A stretch of DNA of 64,000 bases. Origin: Actinomycetota bacterium (GTDB lineage: Bacteria > Actinomycetota > Acidimicrobiia > Acidimicrobiales > Ilumatobacteraceae). The stretch is taken from positions 930,001-994,000 of the forward strand of contig CP064997.1 in the NCBI GenBank assembly GCA_016700055.1, in the 5' to 3' direction. Each line of letters starts with the position of its first letter. The first letter of the stretch is position 1. Made by a program: the position numbers and the translations under genes. This document shows, one piece after another, positions 11,049 through 19,813 of this stretch. Under the pieces are notes generated by a model, which ran no database searches, was not told where the DNA came from, and saw only the letters and a list, made by a program, of their open reading frames with translations.

Positions 11049-11122
11049 CCGCGTTCTCGGTCGGATCTGTGACACATAGCGCGACTGATCCGACCGAGAA
11101 CTGAGGGAACTTGGCAGCCCGT
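11049..11122 (+). repeat. 74-bp direct repeat, left copy (contains stem-loop copy 2 and tRNA-Glu 3' fragment)
   Basis: Matches 12266-12339 at 72 of 74 positions with no gaps, a constant offset of 1217 bp. It includes the stem-loop element (11053-11101) and ends with 12 bases, TGGCAGCCCGT plus the preceding T, that in the right copy are the 3' end of tRNA-Glu with its CCA. The two mismatches are at 11103-11104. The repeats bracket exactly one gene, the esterase. Confidence 0.9.
11053..11101 (+). repeat. 49-bp stem-loop element, copy 2
   Basis: 14-bp perfect arms around the loop CTGTGACACATAGCGCGACTG. It begins 24 nt after the TetR stop codon and is identical to copy 3 at 12270-12318. Confidence 0.9.
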
Positions 11123-11150
11123 CCTCACATCGTCGTGCTACGACTGACCC

Positions 11151-12230
11151 ATGCGGCTTCGCGCTCGGTCGTCGCGCTTCGTCATCGAGAGCTCGGTGTC
11201 GATCGCGATCGTGGCGCTTGCGGTGGCGTGCTCCTCGGAGCCGGATGAGGCGACGCCGGAACCCACGACGATGACGACGCTGACGCCGACGACCGCACTT
11301 GCGCCGGCGTCCGCTCCGGAGCCGGCGACCGCTCCGGCGCCGGCGACGACCGCTCTGCCCTCGAGCACGGTTGCCCTGTCGGCGCCGGTCGAGCCGACAG
11401 GAGTCGTCACCCACGGCACGATCGTCGTCGGTGGCGTCGAGCGTGCTTACCGGTTGTACGTGCCGAGCGTGATCGAGGGGCCTGTTCCGCTGTTCCTCGG
11501 TCTCCACGGCGGCACCGGCTGGGCGGACCAGTTCGCCGCCGTCAACCAGGTCGAACGGCTCGCCGAGAGCAACGCCTTCATCGTCGTCCACCCCGATGGT
11601 GTGAAGATCGGGAGCGGTCCCGGAGGCGCGTGGAACGGCGGCGTGTGCTGTGGAGCCCCGGCGCGCGACGGCGTCGACGATGTCGGGTTCGTGAACGAGT
11701 TGATCGATCAGCTGGAGCGGGAACACGAGATCGACCCTCATCGGATCTTCGCCTTCGGCCACTCGAACGGAGCGATCATGAGCTACCGGCTGGCGTGTGA
11801 GCTCGCTGATCGCATCGTCGGCGTCGGTGTCGTCGCCGGCACGCTCGGCGTCGAGGGGTGCGCACCGTCGCAGCCGGTGTCGATCATCCATGTGCACGGC
11901 ACCGCCGACGAGAACCTGCCGATCACCGGCGGCGTCGGCCCCAAGTCGATCGCCGGGGTCGATTTCCCGGTACCGACCGAGGGCTTCGAAACGTTCGCTG
12001 CCGCCATCGGCTGCCCGGCTCCCGAGGTGACCGAGCAAGGCGATGTCATCACGGCGCTGAGCGAAGGCTGCGCGTCCGGTTCGGCCGCCGAGTTCGTGAC
12101 CATCGAGGGCGCAAACCACGCCTGGCCCGGCTCAACGCCCCAAGCTCCGTCGAGAGCAGGTGAGCCGTACGCCGCCTACGACGCAACCAGCGAACTCGTC
12201 GCGTTCCTGCTCTCCCACCCCCGGCCCTGA
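11151..12230 (+). CDS. LpqC-like secreted esterase (PHB depolymerase/feruloyl esterase family) lipoprotein
   Basis: 359 residues from ATG 11151. Signal peptide with lipobox LAVAC (Cys about residue 27), then an Ala/Pro/Thr linker to about residue 85. The alpha/beta-hydrolase domain has HGGTGWADQF (oxyanion), the nucleophile motif FGHSNGAIMSY (GxSxG) and NGGVCCGAPARDGVDDVGF, diagnostic of the Esterase_PHB / LpqC group. The acid and base are likely in HVHGTADENLP and EGANHAWPG. It would hydrolyse polyester or aryl esters outside the membrane. The gene stands alone between two near-identical 74-bp repeats, as if inserted next to tRNA-Glu. Confidence 0.88.
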   Translation: MRLRARSSRFVIESSVSIAIVALAVACSSEPDEATPEPTTMTTLTPTTALAPASAPEPATAPAPATTALPSSTVALSAPVEPTGVVTHGTIVVGGVERAYRLYVPSVIEGPVPLFLGLHGGTGWADQFAAVNQVERLAESNAFIVVHPDGVKIGSGPGGAWNGGVCCGAPARDGVDDVGFVNELIDQLEREHEIDPHRIFAFGHSNGAIMSYRLACELADRIVGVGVVAGTLGVEGCAPSQPVSIIHVHGTADENLPITGGVGPKSIAGVDFPVPTEGFETFAAAIGCPAPEVTEQGDVITALSEGCASGSAAEFVTIEGANHAWPGSTPQAPSRAGEPYAAYDATSELVAFLLSHPRP

Positions 12231-12265
12231 TCGACCAGCGCACTTCCCAGCGACAGCGGCAGAGT

Positions 12266-12339
12266 CCGCGTTCTCGGTCGGATCTGTGACACATAGCGCG
12301 ACTGATCCGACCGAGAACTTGGGGAACTTGGCAGCCCGT
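12266..12339 (+). repeat. 74-bp direct repeat, right copy
   Basis: Partner of 11049-11122. Its last 11 bases (12329-12339) are the 3' end of the leftward tRNA-Glu gene: CCA, discriminator base and the 3' acceptor strand. The duplicated unit from one repeat to the next is 1217 bp. Confidence 0.9.
12270..12318 (+). repeat. 49-bp stem-loop element, copy 3
   Basis: Identical to copy 2. It lies 39 nt after the esterase stop and 10 nt beyond the 3' end of the convergent tRNA-Glu gene, where it could stop transcripts from both sides. Confidence 0.9.
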
Positions 12340-12404
12340 ACGGGATTCGAACCCGTGCCGCCACCTTGAGAGGGTGGTGTCCTAGGCCACTAGACGAACG
12401 GGCC
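12329..12404 (-). tRNA. tRNA-Glu (CTC), CCA encoded
   Basis: Minus-strand cloverleaf: acceptor GGCCCGT pairs with ACGGGCT, anticodon loop CTCTCAA gives CTC, and the T-arm is ACGGG-TTCGAAT-CCCGT. Discriminator G73 is followed by genome-encoded CCA (12329-12331). It lies 32 bp from tRNA-Gln and in the same direction as gltX. Confidence 0.95.
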
Positions 12405-12436
12405 AAGCGGCGGATGGCAATGCTAACCGCCTCTAG

Positions 12437-12508
12437 CTGGGGAGCAAGGAATCGAACCCTGAATAACAGAACCAGAATCTGCTGTGTTGCCAGTTACACC
12501 ACTCCCCA
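12437..12508 (-). tRNA. tRNA-Gln (CTG)
   Basis: Minus-strand cloverleaf of 72 nt: acceptor TGGGGAG / CTCCCCA, anticodon loop TTCTGGT gives CTG, T-arm CAGGG-TTCGATT-CCTTG with one G-T pair. CCA is not encoded. Upstream partner of tRNA-Glu, probably one transcript. Confidence 0.93.
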
Positions 12509-12558
12509 CGGAGCGGACTGGGAGTGTAACGGCCAGCCCCGAGCGACGCACACGCCGG

Positions 12559-13380
12559 TCAGCCGGTGAGCGACTCGAGGCGCTCGAAGCCGATGATCCG
12601 CCCGATCGCCACCCCGCCGGCCTCTTGCAAGTGATGGAAGAACGCGGACCAACCGTCGACGGGGCTGGTGCGCGTCGGTGACACGTAAGGAGTCAGGCCG
12701 AGCTCGCCGGCCATCATGGCGATCCGCAGGCTGTGGAACGGGTCGCTGACGAGCACCACGCGCTTCAGCCCGAGCGGCACCAGCATGTCGGCGACGGCGT
12801 GCAGCGACTCCCACGAAGTTGCCCCCTGGTCCTCGCTGACGATCGCCTCCGCCGGCACACCGCCCGCCACCAGGTACGCGGCCGAGGTCTCGGCCTCGGT
12901 GAACCGGTCACCGGGGCGGTTGCCGCCGGTCACCACCACCACCGGGGCGACACCTTGCGCGAATAGCGCCAGCACCTGGTCGAGGCGCGCGGCGAGCTGC
13001 CGGGAGGGTCGCCCGTCGTACTGCGCGGCGCCCATGACGACGATCGCGTCGACGGGCCGGGCCTGGTCGGAGCGCCCGGTGGCCCACACCTGGTACAAGC
13101 AGACGAGGTAGTAGGCGGCCAGCGCGGCCACGAGTGCCGCGGCACCGAGCACCAGCCGGCGCGACCGCGAAGACGGACGCCGCCCGGCGGCCAACACCGT
13201 GCCCCCCGGCGGGGTGCGGTCGATGACGGCCACCTGAGAGGTGATCGGGTCCTCGGCGCCAGGCCAGGGGAAGTCGTCGACGGCAGGCTCCTCCGCGGTG
13301 CCGCCCTCGACGGTGCCGCCCAAGGCTCCGCCCCACGACGGGCGGGTGACGTCCCACAGCGGGTCGCGCTCGTCGCTCAC
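12559..13380 (-). CDS. DUF218 (ElyC/SanA/YdcF-like) membrane-anchored protein
   Basis: 273 residues from GTG 13380. An acidic cytoplasmic N-terminus of about 70 residues precedes one transmembrane helix (RRLVLGAAALVAALAAYYLV, about 73-92). The outer DUF218 domain shows DAIVVMGAAQYDGRPS, VVVVTGGNRPGDRFTEAE, SEDQGATSWESLHAVADML and VLVSDPFHSLRIAMMAGELG. Family members act in envelope polysaccharide metabolism or vancomycin tolerance; the exact reaction is unknown. It follows gltX by 19 bp and probably shares its transcript. Confidence 0.85.
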   Translation of the reverse strand: MSDERDPLWDVTRPSWGGALGGTVEGGTAEEPAVDDFPWPGAEDPITSQVAVIDRTPPGGTVLAAGRRPSSRSRRLVLGAAALVAALAAYYLVCLYQVWATGRSDQARPVDAIVVMGAAQYDGRPSRQLAARLDQVLALFAQGVAPVVVVTGGNRPGDRFTEAETSAAYLVAGGVPAEAIVSEDQGATSWESLHAVADMLVPLGLKRVVLVSDPFHSLRIAMMAGELGLTPYVSPTRTSPVDGWSAFFHHLQEAGGVAIGRIIGFERLESLTG

Positions 13381-13399
13381 CGTCGTCCCGCCACGCTCG

Positions 13400-14836
13400 T
13401 CACGTCGGTGGTGCAGCCGCAGGCTCGGACTGGGCGCGCTCGGCGGCGTTGCGCATCCGGCGCAACGCCTCGTCGCGCCCGAGCACCTCGAGCGACTCGA
13501 AGAGCGGCGGGCCGACGGTGCGCCCGGTGACGGCGACCCGCACGGGCGCCTGCGCCTTGGCCAACTTCAGCCCGTGGCGCTCGCCGACGGCCTCGAGCGC
13601 GGCCTTCAGCGGCTCGGCCCGCCACTCCCCCAGCGCCTCGAACGCGCCGATGCAGTCGCGCAGCACGTCGAGCGCGGCCGGCTGGCCGAACGCCTTGGCC
13701 CACGAGGCGGCGTCGTCTGGTGGCTCGGCGAGGAACACGAAGTCGACGAGCGCGGGCACCTCGGCGAGGCGCACGACGCGCGTCTGCACCAGCTCGGCCA
13801 TGGCGTGGAAGCGAGCGCGGTCGAAGCGCTCCGGCGGCCACGGCGCTACGGGGGCGGTGATCCACGGCTCGCAAGCGGCGACGAAGTCGTCGAGCGCACA
13901 CGCCCTCAGGTACTCGCCGTTGAACGCGTTCAGCTTCTTCAGGTCGAAGAACGCGGGGGCATGGTTCACGTCCTCGAGACGGAATTCGTCGACGATGCTC
14001 GACCAGGGCACGATCTCGGTGTCGCCCTTTGGAGCCCATCCGAGCGTCATCAGGTAGTTGACCATCGCGTCGGCGAGGTAGCCCTCGTCGCGGTACAGCT
14101 CGAGCGCCACCTTGTCACGCCGCTTGGAAAGCTTCTTGCGCTGCTCGTTGACGAGCACCGGCACGTGGGCCCACTGCGGGGTGTCGTGGCCGAGCGCCTC
14201 CCAGAGCATCTGCTGCTTCGGCGTGTTCGGCAGGTGCTCCTCGGCGCGGATGACGTTGGTGACCCCCATCGCGACGTCGTCGACGACGTTCGCGAGCAGG
14301 AACATCGGCGTTCCGTTGCCGCGCAGCAGGACGAAGTCTTCGATGTGGGCGTTGTCGAACTCGACCACGCCGCGCACGTCGTCGTGGACGACGGTCGTGC
14401 CGTCGGGCACCCGGAAGCGCAGCACCCGCCCGGGCGCCGGGCCGAGCCCCCGCTCACGCGAGTAGCCGTCGTACCCCGGCCGGGCGTTCACCGCGGCGCG
14501 CTCGGCGATCTGCTCGGACGTCAGGTCGCAGTAGTAGGCCCAGCCGGTCTCGAACAGGCGTTGCGCGGCGGCGACGTGTTGGTCCGCGTAGTGGCTCTGG
14601 AAGTACGGCCCCTCGAACGTCGGGTCGTCGGCGTGGATCCCGATCCACGCCAGCGCGTCGATGATCCCCTCGGTCCACTCCGGGCGGTTGCGCGCCTCGT
14701 CGGTGTCTTCGATGCGCAGCACGAAGGTGCCGCCGAGGCGCTTCGCGAGCGCCCAGTTGTACAGCGCGGTGCGTGCCCCACCGACGTGGAAGAAACCGGT
14801 GGGCGAGGGAGCGAAGCGAAAGCGGGGACCCGGCAT
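13400..14836 (-). CDS. gltX: Glutamyl-tRNA synthetase
   Basis: 478 residues from ATG 14836, a class I synthetase. The HIGH-type motif is FAPSPTGFFHVGGARTALYN (about 7-26), LRIEDTDEARNRPE follows, and the KMSKS-type loop is KKLSKRRDKVAL. The all-helical anticodon-binding domain makes up the C-terminus. In most actinobacteria this enzyme is non-discriminating: it charges tRNA-Glu and also mischarges tRNA-Gln for GatCAB. The genes for exactly those two tRNAs lie just downstream in the same orientation. The extreme C-terminus is Ala/Pro-rich. Confidence 0.95.
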   Translation of the reverse strand: MPGPRFRFAPSPTGFFHVGGARTALYNWALAKRLGGTFVLRIEDTDEARNRPEWTEGIIDALAWIGIHADDPTFEGPYFQSHYADQHVAAAQRLFETGWAYYCDLTSEQIAERAAVNARPGYDGYSRERGLGPAPGRVLRFRVPDGTTVVHDDVRGVVEFDNAHIEDFVLLRGNGTPMFLLANVVDDVAMGVTNVIRAEEHLPNTPKQQMLWEALGHDTPQWAHVPVLVNEQRKKLSKRRDKVALELYRDEGYLADAMVNYLMTLGWAPKGDTEIVPWSSIVDEFRLEDVNHAPAFFDLKKLNAFNGEYLRACALDDFVAACEPWITAPVAPWPPERFDRARFHAMAELVQTRVVRLAEVPALVDFVFLAEPPDDAASWAKAFGQPAALDVLRDCIGAFEALGEWRAEPLKAALEAVGERHGLKLAKAQAPVRVAVTGRTVGPPLFESLEVLGRDEALRRMRNAAERAQSEPAAAPPT

Positions 14837-14868
14837 GACCCCATCGAGGCTACCGGTGGGGTGTGGCC

Positions 14869-14922
14869 GGCCCCGGCCAGGTCGAAGGCCCGGGCCAGGT
14901 CAGAGGCCCGGGGCCAGGTCAG
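14869..14922. repeat. 18-bp tandem repeat x3
   Basis: Three units close to GGCCCGGGCCAGGTCAGA (14869-14886, 14887-14904, 14905-14922). The last unit contains the stop codon of the leftward gdh gene. The array fills the space between gdh and gltX. Confidence 0.75.
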
Positions 14923-17900
14923 CCGCTCGGGGCCGCGTCGGGGGTGCGCCGAGAGGTGAGCACCAGGTTGCGCAGCTGACGCAACCCGACCGAGAGCGTC
15001 GTCAGGTCGGCCCGCCCCGAGCGCACCAGCTCGGCCCCGATCGAGCGGGCCCGGCTGACGCTGCGCGCGTGCACCGCGAGCCAGTGCTCGACCGAACCGG
15101 CGGCGATGACGTCGAGGGTCAGGTCGGCGTGCGCGGACAACAAGTCGTCGCGCAGGGCGGCGCGAGCCTGGGTCTGCCAACGATCGAGGCGCGGCAGCGC
15201 GCCGATGCCTTCCCACAACCAGGTGATGCCGAGCTCGCCGAAGAGCTGCCAGTAGACCGCGGCCACCTCGCTCGCCGGATGGCCGGCCTCGGCCGCCACC
15301 TCGACGATGTCGAGGCCGGTGTGCGCGAGCCCCCACACCGACGACCGCTGCGCGAGCGACTCGGGAACCCCGGCCACGAGGCGCGACGCCTCGAGCGAGT
15401 GCGCTGCGTCGGCGAGCGGCCCACGCAGCGCGTTCTGCAGCGTCACCTCCACCTCGCGCAGCCCCGGCGCGAGCTCGGCGACGACGGCGGCGATGTCGAG
15501 CGGCGGGCGCCGCCTGCGCAGCAGCCACACCGTCGTGCGCTCGACCATCCGGCGGCACTCGAGGAACAGCTCGAGCTGCACGTCGAGCTTCACCGGGGTC
15601 ACGTCGTCGAGCGCGGTGAGGGCGTCGATCTCGGCCCAGATCTGCCGAGCGCCGATCAAGTCGCGTGCCGCGATCCAGGCCCGGCAGATGTCGGCGACGC
15701 CGGCGCCGGTGTCTTCGGTCAGTCGATGGTCGAACGAGGTGCCGGCCATGTTGACCAGCTCGTTGACGACCTTCATGGCGACGATCTCGCGGCGCAGCGG
15801 GTGGGAGCCGAGCAGCCCGGCGAAGCGGTCGCGCATCGGCGTCGGGAAGTACTCGGCGAGCGTGCGCACCAGGTATGGGTCGTCGACGAGGTCGCTCTGG
15901 AGCACCTCGACGACGTTCGCGATCTTCGTATGCGCGAGCAGCACCGCGAACTCCGGCGTGGTCAGGCCGATCCCTGCTGCCTGGCGCTCGGCCATCACCT
16001 TGTCGGTGGGCAGGGCCTCGAGGGCGCGGTCGACCCAGCCCTCGGCCTCGAGCAGGTTCAGATACCGGGCGTGCACGTGGGCCATCGCGCCCGACTGGCG
16101 CCTGGCGATCTGCAGCGCCAGGGTCTGCGCCTTGTTGTTGGCGAGCACCAGTTCGGCCACCTCGTCGGTCATCGAGGCGAGCAGGGTGTTGCGCTCGTCG
16201 CTGCCGACGGCACCGGAACCAACCGCGCTGTCGAGCAGGATCTTGATGTTCACCTCGTGGTCGCTGCAGTCCACACCGGCCGAGTTGTCGATGGCGTCGG
16301 TGTTGATCGCCCCGCCGGCCAGGGCGTACGCGATGCGGCCGCGCTGGGTGAAGCCGAGGTTGCCGCCCTCGCCGACCATCTTGCAGCGCAGCTCCTCGGC
16401 GTCGACCCGCACCGCGTCGTTGCTGCGGTCGCCGGCGTCGGCGTGGCGCTCGGCGGCCGCCTTCACGTAGGTGCCGATCCCCCCGTTCCACAGCAGGTCG
16501 ACCGGCGCTCGCAAGATGGCGGAGATCAGCTCGTTCGGGGTCAGCTGCTCGGCCTCGATGCCGAGGCGCGACCGGGCCTCGGCCGAGACCGGGATCGACT
16601 TCGCCGTCCGTGGATGCACTCCACCTCCGGTCGAGATGAGCGTCGGGTCGTAGTCGGCCCAACTGCTCCCGGCCAGGGCGAACAGCCGCCGGCGCTCGGC
16701 GAAAGACGCCGCCGGATCAGGGGAAGGATCCAAGAACACGTGACGGTGGTCGAAGGCGGCGACGAGCAAGAGCTTGTCCGAGCACAGCATCCCGTTGCCG
16801 AACACGTCTCCCGACATGTCGCCGATGCCGGCCACGGTCAGCGGGTCGCGGTCGGCGTCCTTGCCGAGGTAGCGCGCGTGGCGACGCACGCTCTCCCACG
16901 CACCGCGGGCGGTGATGCCCATCTCCTTGTGGTCGTAGCCGACGCTGCCGCCGGAGGCGAACGCGTCGCCGAGCCAGAACCCGCGCTCGATCGCGATCGA
17001 GTTGGCGAGGTCGCTGAACGTCGCCGTGCCCTTGTCGGCGGCGACCACCAGATACGGGTCGTCGCCGTCGTAGCGAACGGTGTCAGGAGGGGCCACGACG
17101 GCGCCGGCGACGAGGTTGTCGGTGACGTCGAGCAGGCCTTCCACGAACATCCGGTAGCAGGTCGCGACCTCTGCGCGGCGTGCCGCGGGGTCGGCGGGGG
17201 GCTGCTTGACGACGAACCCACCCTTCGCGCCGACGGGCACGATGACCGCGTTCTTCACCATCTGGGCCTTCATCAGGCCGAGCACTTCGGTGCGGAAGTC
17301 GTCACGACGGTCGCTCCAGCGCAGGCCGCCTCGGGCGACGGGCCCGCCACGCAGGTGGACGCCCTCGACGCGCGGCGACGCGACCCAGATCTCGTAGCGG
17401 GGGCGCGGCAGCGGCAGGTCGGGGACTTCGCGCGGGTCGAGCTTGAACGCGAGCACCGGGCGGTGCCCGGCGCCGTCGGCGGCCTTCTGGAACGCATTGG
17501 TCCGCGTGGTGGCGTCGATCACCGCCATCAGCACCCGCCCGACGCGATCGTCGTCGAGGCTCGGCACGTCGTCGAGCGCGGCGACGAGCTCGGCGCGGGC
17601 CGCTCCGACGCTCGCGTCTCGGTCTCCGCCGGAGGGTTGGAGCGCGAACCTCGCCTCGAACAGCGCCACCAGACCCCTGGCCACGCGCGGGTGGGCGACC
17701 AGCGCGGCGGCGATCGTCGGCTCGGTGAACGCGAGGCCGATCTGGCGCAGGTACTTCGCGTAGGCGCGCAGCACCGCCACCTGGCGCCCGCTGAGCCCCG
17801 CGGTCAGCACCAACCGGTTGAAGCTGTCGCTCTCGACCTCGTTGCGGTCGAGCGCCTTGAACGTCGCCTGCAGCTCGGCCGAGCTCTGCTCGGTCAGCTC

Positions 17901-19697
17901 CACGCCCGCCGGCAGGCGCACCCCGACGTCGTACATCCACACCGTGTCGGCGGGCAGATCCAGCTCGTACGGGCGCTCGTCGACCACGTGCAGGCCGAGG
18001 TGTTCGAGCAGCGGCAACGTGGCGCTGAGCGTGGTCGGCGTGCCGTCGCGGTAGATCCGGAACCGCCACTCGTCGGTCGTCCCGCTCGGCGACGGCACGA
18101 GCCTCGTCGCCAGTGTCTCGGGGTCGAGCGCCAGCTCACGCGCCATCAGCAGGTCGTCCACCGCGGTCACCGCGTCGATCTCGGCCCTGAACGCGTCCGG
18201 CACGCAGGCAGCGAGCTCGTCGGAGAGCCCACGCGCGCTCACATCGCCGAGTCGCGCGACGAGCGCGTCACGCATCATCTCGTCCCACGGCTCGGTGAGC
18301 GCGTCGATGCGTCCGCACAGCTCGTCGAGGTCGGGATCGGGCACGCCCTCGCCGCGGCGCAGCATCACGTCGATGCGCGCGAGCGTGCTGCCCCCCACCG
18401 TGCTGGTCGACGTCGCGCGCGTGGCGCCGTAGGCCTCGGCGATCTCCGCCGTCACCGTCTCGGGCACGTGCGGGCCGAACCGGGCGCGGGGCAGGTAGAC
18501 CAGCGCCGTCAGCCAGGGCCCGACCGGCTCGGGCACCGGGATCACCCGCACCAGCGGGCGGTCCTGCAGCGCGACGATCTGGTCGACCAACGCGGAGAGA
18601 TCGATGCGGCTCAGCTCGAACAGCGCGTCGCGGGGCAGCGATTCGAGGACGTGGCGCATCGCCCGCCCGGTGTGGGTGTCGGGCTTGAACCCCGAGCGGG
18701 TGAGCACCGCTTCGGCGCGCTCACGCACGACTGGCACCGACAGCGCGCTCGCCCGGTAGGCGGCGGCCGAGAACATCCCGACGAACCAGTCGAGCCCGGT
18801 GACGTGGCCGTCGGCGTCGAAGTGACGCAGCTCGATGCAGGTCAACCTGGCGTCGCGGTGCACGCTCGACGCGCGGTCGCTGCGGGAGATGGCGAGCAGC
18901 CGCTCGGTCGGCGCGGACATCGGGCCCGGCTCGCCGGGGCGGCGCAGCAGACCGAGTCGGCTGCCGTCGACCACGGCCAGCCCGCCGGCCGGGGTGTAGT
19001 CGTAGGTGGCCGCCCCGAGGAACACGAAGTGCTTGCGCACCAGCCACGTCAGCAGGCTCGCCACCGCTTCGGTGATGTGGCCGGGCACGCCGGCGGGGGG
19101 AGCGTCGAGCCCGTGGGCGAGCTCCAACGCGCGCTGGCGCATCGGCTCGAAGTCGTGCACGGCAAGCTGCACGTCCTCCAGCGCGGCGCGCACCTCGGCC
19201 TCCAACGCGGCCGCCTGCTGCGGCGTGCGCAGGTCGATCTCGACCTGGGTCCAGGCTTCCAGCACACCTCCGCGCGGCACCACGCCGACGTACTCGTCGC
19301 CGTCGCGCTTGACGCGCAGCATCGGGTGCACGAGCAGGTGCACCTCTAGTTCGTTGCGCTCCAGCGCGAGCCGTGCGGTGTCTACGAGGAAGGGTGCGTC
19401 GTCACAGACGATCAACAGCACCGAGTGGGGCGAGCGCCACCCCTCACCGTGCTCGCCGGGGGACACGATGCGCACGGCGACTGCACCCGGAGCACGGCGA
19501 CGCCCGAGGTCCCAGTGGGCGAGCGCGGCGCCGAGCAGGTCTTGCGGTGTGCGCACCAGCAGGTCGTCCGCTGGCACCTCGGCGAAGTAGGCGACGAGGA
19601 ACGAGGCGAGCAGCTCGCCCTCCTCGCCGGGACGGGCTGCGCGTGCCAGCTTCGCGAGCAGCTCCAACATGACGGCGGCTTCGCCGGTCGGCTCCAT
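14919..19697 (-). CDS. gdh: NAD-specific glutamate dehydrogenase, large (about 180 kDa) type
   Basis: 1592 residues from ATG 19697, with GGAGGG 5 nt upstream. Length and sequence match the Bac_GDH family (mycobacterial Gdh is about 1,600 residues). The enzyme oxidatively deaminates glutamate to 2-oxoglutarate. An N-terminal regulatory region of about 700 residues contains ACT-like segments (LLIVCDDAPFLVDTARLAL). The catalytic core around residues 780-830 has GGLRWSDRRDDFRTEVLGLM, KAQMVKNAVIVPVGAKGGF and later ELRCKMVGEGGNLGFTQRGR, AGGAINTDAIDNSAGVDCSD. A helical C-terminus follows. Downstream is gltX in the same direction, 82 bp away, a glutamate-linked pairing. A large open frame on the opposite strand is a composition artefact. 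Confidence 0.95.
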   Translation of the reverse strand: MEPTGEAAVMLELLAKLARAARPGEEGELLASFLVAYFAEVPADDLLVRTPQDLLGAALAHWDLGRRRAPGAVAVRIVSPGEHGEGWRSPHSVLLIVCDDAPFLVDTARLALERNELEVHLLVHPMLRVKRDGDEYVGVVPRGGVLEAWTQVEIDLRTPQQAAALEAEVRAALEDVQLAVHDFEPMRQRALELAHGLDAPPAGVPGHITEAVASLLTWLVRKHFVFLGAATYDYTPAGGLAVVDGSRLGLLRRPGEPGPMSAPTERLLAISRSDRASSVHRDARLTCIELRHFDADGHVTGLDWFVGMFSAAAYRASALSVPVVRERAEAVLTRSGFKPDTHTGRAMRHVLESLPRDALFELSRIDLSALVDQIVALQDRPLVRVIPVPEPVGPWLTALVYLPRARFGPHVPETVTAEIAEAYGATRATSTSTVGGSTLARIDVMLRRGEGVPDPDLDELCGRIDALTEPWDEMMRDALVARLGDVSARGLSDELAACVPDAFRAEIDAVTAVDDLLMARELALDPETLATRLVPSPSGTTDEWRFRIYRDGTPTTLSATLPLLEHLGLHVVDERPYELDLPADTVWMYDVGVRLPAGVELTEQSSAELQATFKALDRNEVESDSFNRLVLTAGLSGRQVAVLRAYAKYLRQIGLAFTEPTIAAALVAHPRVARGLVALFEARFALQPSGGDRDASVGAARAELVAALDDVPSLDDDRVGRVLMAVIDATTRTNAFQKAADGAGHRPVLAFKLDPREVPDLPLPRPRYEIWVASPRVEGVHLRGGPVARGGLRWSDRRDDFRTEVLGLMKAQMVKNAVIVPVGAKGGFVVKQPPADPAARRAEVATCYRMFVEGLLDVTDNLVAGAVVAPPDTVRYDGDDPYLVVAADKGTATFSDLANSIAIERGFWLGDAFASGGSVGYDHKEMGITARGAWESVRRHARYLGKDADRDPLTVAGIGDMSGDVFGNGMLCSDKLLLVAAFDHRHVFLDPSPDPAASFAERRRLFALAGSSWADYDPTLISTGGGVHPRTAKSIPVSAEARSRLGIEAEQLTPNELISAILRAPVDLLWNGGIGTYVKAAAERHADAGDRSNDAVRVDAEELRCKMVGEGGNLGFTQRGRIAYALAGGAINTDAIDNSAGVDCSDHEVNIKILLDSAVGSGAVGSDERNTLLASMTDEVAELVLANNKAQTLALQIARRQSGAMAHVHARYLNLLEAEGWVDRALEALPTDKVMAERQAAGIGLTTPEFAVLLAHTKIANVVEVLQSDLVDDPYLVRTLAEYFPTPMRDRFAGLLGSHPLRREIVAMKVVNELVNMAGTSFDHRLTEDTGAGVADICRAWIAARDLIGARQIWAEIDALTALDDVTPVKLDVQLELFLECRRMVERTTVWLLRRRRPPLDIAAVVAELAPGLREVEVTLQNALRGPLADAAHSLEASRLVAGVPESLAQRSSVWGLAHTGLDIVEVAAEAGHPASEVAAVYWQLFGELGITWLWEGIGALPRLDRWQTQARAALRDDLLSAHADLTLDVIAAGSVEHWLAVHARSVSRARSIGAELVRSGRADLTTLSVGLRQLRNLVLTSRRTPDAAPSG

Positions 19698-19813
19698 GGT
19701 TCCCTCCGCCCCGCAGGCAGCGCTGTTAGGAGAGATCGTACGTGCGCGACGGGGGCCCGGCGGAGTCCGCCCACGCGATGCCGGCCCACGGGGGGCGCGC
19801 GAGACTTCGTCGC

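Noticed and set aside
11111..11122. Partial tRNA gene after TetR
   Set aside because: Only the last 11-12 bases of tRNA-Glu are present; it is the end of a duplicated segment, not a tRNA gene.
14661..19349. A 1562-codon open frame on the + strand opposite the NAD-glutamate dehydrogenase gene
   Set aside because: It is the antisense shadow of a high-GC gene: the protein is Arg/His/Gln/Gly/Val-rich with no domain pattern, while the minus strand encodes a complete, recognisable enzyme.
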